From an uncultured Planctomycetales bacterium (GTDB lineage: Bacteria > Planctomycetota > Planctomycetia > Isosphaerales > Isosphaeraceae): DNA of 7,453 nucleotides. Every line of letters starts with the position of its first letter. The first letter of the stretch is position 1. Below the pieces are notes generated by a model. That model had not been told where the DNA came from and did not search any database. It worked only from the letters and a program-made list of their open reading frames with translations. This document shows positions 6,358-7,453 of the stretch, piece by piece. The stretch is from NCBI GenBank assembly GCA_937907525.1, contig CALCIB010000228.1:1-7453 (forward strand), written 5' to 3'. Made by a program: the position numbers and the translations under genes.

Positions 6358-6390
6358 CGCGGGCCGGTCGATCCCCTCGACCGGCCCGCG
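6358..6390. terminator. Bidirectional hairpin terminator between convergent genes
   Basis: A perfect 14-bp stem, CGCGGGCCGGTCGA with its complement TCGACCGGCCCGCG, encloses a 5-nt loop TCCCC. It sits 29 bases after the protease stop and 29 bases before the stop of the convergent dehydrogenase gene. There is no long T tract; only TTT follows on each strand. It is therefore a GC-rich stem that may stop or pause polymerase from both sides, or stabilise both 3' ends. Confidence 0.75.
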
Positions 6391-6419
6391 ACGTTTCGAA
6401 GTCGAAGCCCGCGCCGTTC

Positions 6420-7376
6420 TCAGTTCACCACGTTGATCGGCGCGCCGGCCGCGAAGGCGGCGACGTTGGCGACGGTGGCCTCCATCAGTCGGGCGCGCGA
6501 CTCGTCGGTGGCCCAGGCGATATGCGGGGTGATGATGCAATTCCTGGCCGCGAGCAATGGGTTGTCGGGGACGATCGGCTCGCGCGAGACCACGTCCACC
6601 GCCGCGCCGGCGATGACTCCGGCGCCGAGGGCGTCGGCGAGGTCCCGCTCGACGACCAGCGCGCCGCGGGCGGTGTTCACCAGGTAGGCGGTCGGCTTCA
6701 TCCGTCGCAAACGGGCGGCGTCCACCATTCCCGAGGTGGCCGGCGTCAGCGGGCAGTGCAGACTTACGACGTCGGCCCGCTCGAACAGCGCGTCAAGGCC
6801 GACGGCCGGAACGAGGTCGTCGGGGGCGGGCTCGCGGCCGCTGGGACGGTGCGCGATCACCGACATCCCGAACGCCCCGGCGATCGTCGCGACCTTGCGG
6901 CCGATCCGGCCCAGGCCGACGATCCCCATCGTCTTGCCCGCCAACTCCACCAACCGCGTCTTGCGCATCGAGAAGTCCGACTGGGCGGACCACTCGCCCG
7001 CGAAAACGGCGTCGTGGTGCGGACCCACCTGCATCGTCAGTTCCAGCAGCAGGGCGAAGGTCATCTGCGCGACCGAGTCGGTGCTGTAGCCGCGGACGTT
7101 GGAGACCGTCACGCCCCGCCTCCGCGCCTCGGCGACGTCCACGACGTCGAAGCCGGTGGCGGTGATGGCGATGAACTTCAAGTCGGGCAGCCGGGCGAGC
7201 GTCGGCTCGCGGATCGCGCACTTGTTGAGGATCAGGACCTCGGCCCCGGCGGCGAACCCCAGGACCTCCTCGGGCGCGCTTACGGCGTGATAGGCGACCC
7301 GGCCGTAAGGATCGAGGGCGGACCAGGCCCGGGGGTCGTCGTAGAGGGTCCCGCCGTCGAGCACGACGATCTTCAC
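6420..7376 (-). CDS. D-2-hydroxyacid dehydrogenase (glycerate dehydrogenase-like)
   Basis: The 318-residue cytosolic enzyme of the D-isomer-specific 2-hydroxyacid dehydrogenase family probably reduces a 2-keto acid such as hydroxypyruvate or glyoxylate to the D-hydroxy acid. Visible: N-terminal MKIVVLDGGTL, ATGFDVVD (73-80), TDSVAQMTFALLLEL (99-113), the dinucleotide motif GLGRIG (154-159), and a catalytic triad of Arg237 (NTARGALV), Glu266 (SREPI) and His285 (TPHIAW). After the second Rossmann strand the sequence is AHRPSGR rather than an acidic residue, which hints at NADP(H) use; this is inference. I chose GTG at 7376 because the family begins at KIVVLDG. An in-frame ATG at 7433 would add 19 residues whose codons are atypical and whose upstream sequence is the intergenic repeat, although that repeat offers a G/A-rich Shine-Dalgarno-like stretch. 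The gene is convergent with the protease. Confidence 0.9.
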   Translation of the reverse strand: MKIVVLDGGTLYDDPRAWSALDPYGRVAYHAVSAPEEVLGFAAGAEVLILNKCAIREPTLARLPDLKFIAITATGFDVVDVAEARRRGVTVSNVRGYSTDSVAQMTFALLLELTMQVGPHHDAVFAGEWSAQSDFSMRKTRLVELAGKTMGIVGLGRIGRKVATIAGAFGMSVIAHRPSGREPAPDDLVPAVGLDALFERADVVSLHCPLTPATSGMVDAARLRRMKPTAYLVNTARGALVVERDLADALGAGVIAGAAVDVVSREPIVPDNPLLAARNCIITPHIAWATDESRARLMEATVANVAAFAAGAPINVVN

Positions 7377-7432
7377 GGCGCGCCATCCGTTCGAAAAGAG
7401 CTGACCGTCACGGATTTTGGGGGTGGTGGACA

Positions 7433-7453
7433 TAACGGCCTTCCCCCCTCGCG
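7433..7453 (-). repeat. Partial palindromic repeat at the right edge
   Basis: These 21 bases are the exact reverse complement of bases 31-51. They cover the loop and 3' arm of the second hairpin plus the flanking GGCCGTTA of repeat copy 1. The rest of the copy presumably continues past the window. It lies directly upstream of the dehydrogenase, so it may sit in that gene's promoter or leader region. Confidence 0.75.

Noticed and set aside
2004..7376. A functional cluster for hydroxy-acid metabolism
   Set aside because: The SDR, LarA-like and 2-hydroxyacid dehydrogenase genes are separated by a protease gene, apparent promoters and a change of strand. The LarA-like protein lacks its catalytic residues, so a shared pathway is not supported.

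Overview
The window is very GC-rich, with strong G/C preference at third codon positions. It carries ordinary bacterial genes separated by palindromic intergenic repeats. Protein content suggests a planctomycete, probably near Isosphaeraceae: a Prc-type tail-specific protease with a signal peptide, a divergent LarA-domain protein, a glycerate-dehydrogenase-like enzyme and a small membrane protein with a YVPGVCNIG motif. The taxon is inferred from recognition by eye; no search was run.

Layout from left to right. A bipartite palindromic repeat occupies 1-45. Next is a two-gene minus-strand operon: a small three-helix membrane protein (975-1361) overlaps by ATGA a homocysteine S-methyltransferase-family protein (97-978). 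A divergent intergenic region (1362-1956) holds two more copies of the repeat in inverted orientation. One copy is split by a 148-bp non-coding insertion with terminal inverted repeats and a short target duplication, which has the form of a MITE.

Three plus-strand genes follow: an SDR oxidoreductase (2004-2879), preceded by a possible 16-codon leader ORF that overlaps it by ATGA; a LarA/DUF2088-like protein (2975-4153) that seems to lack the cofactor-binding residues of lactate racemase; and a 687-residue S41 protease (4265-6328). Each of these has a plausible sigma70-type promoter upstream, so they need not be one operon. A perfect 14-bp-stem hairpin (6358-6390) separates the protease from a convergent D-2-hydroxyacid dehydrogenase (6420-7376, minus). 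The window ends inside another copy of the intergenic repeat, inverted relative to the one at the left edge.

The genes do not form an obvious single pathway. SDR, LarA-like protein and 2-hydroxyacid dehydrogenase could all touch small hydroxy-acid or carbonyl chemistry, but that link is weak. The most distinctive signals are the MITE inside a palindromic repeat, the covarying stems among repeat copies, the degenerate LarA homologue and the coupled leader ORF. I see no CRISPR array, RNA gene, phage gene or defence system.
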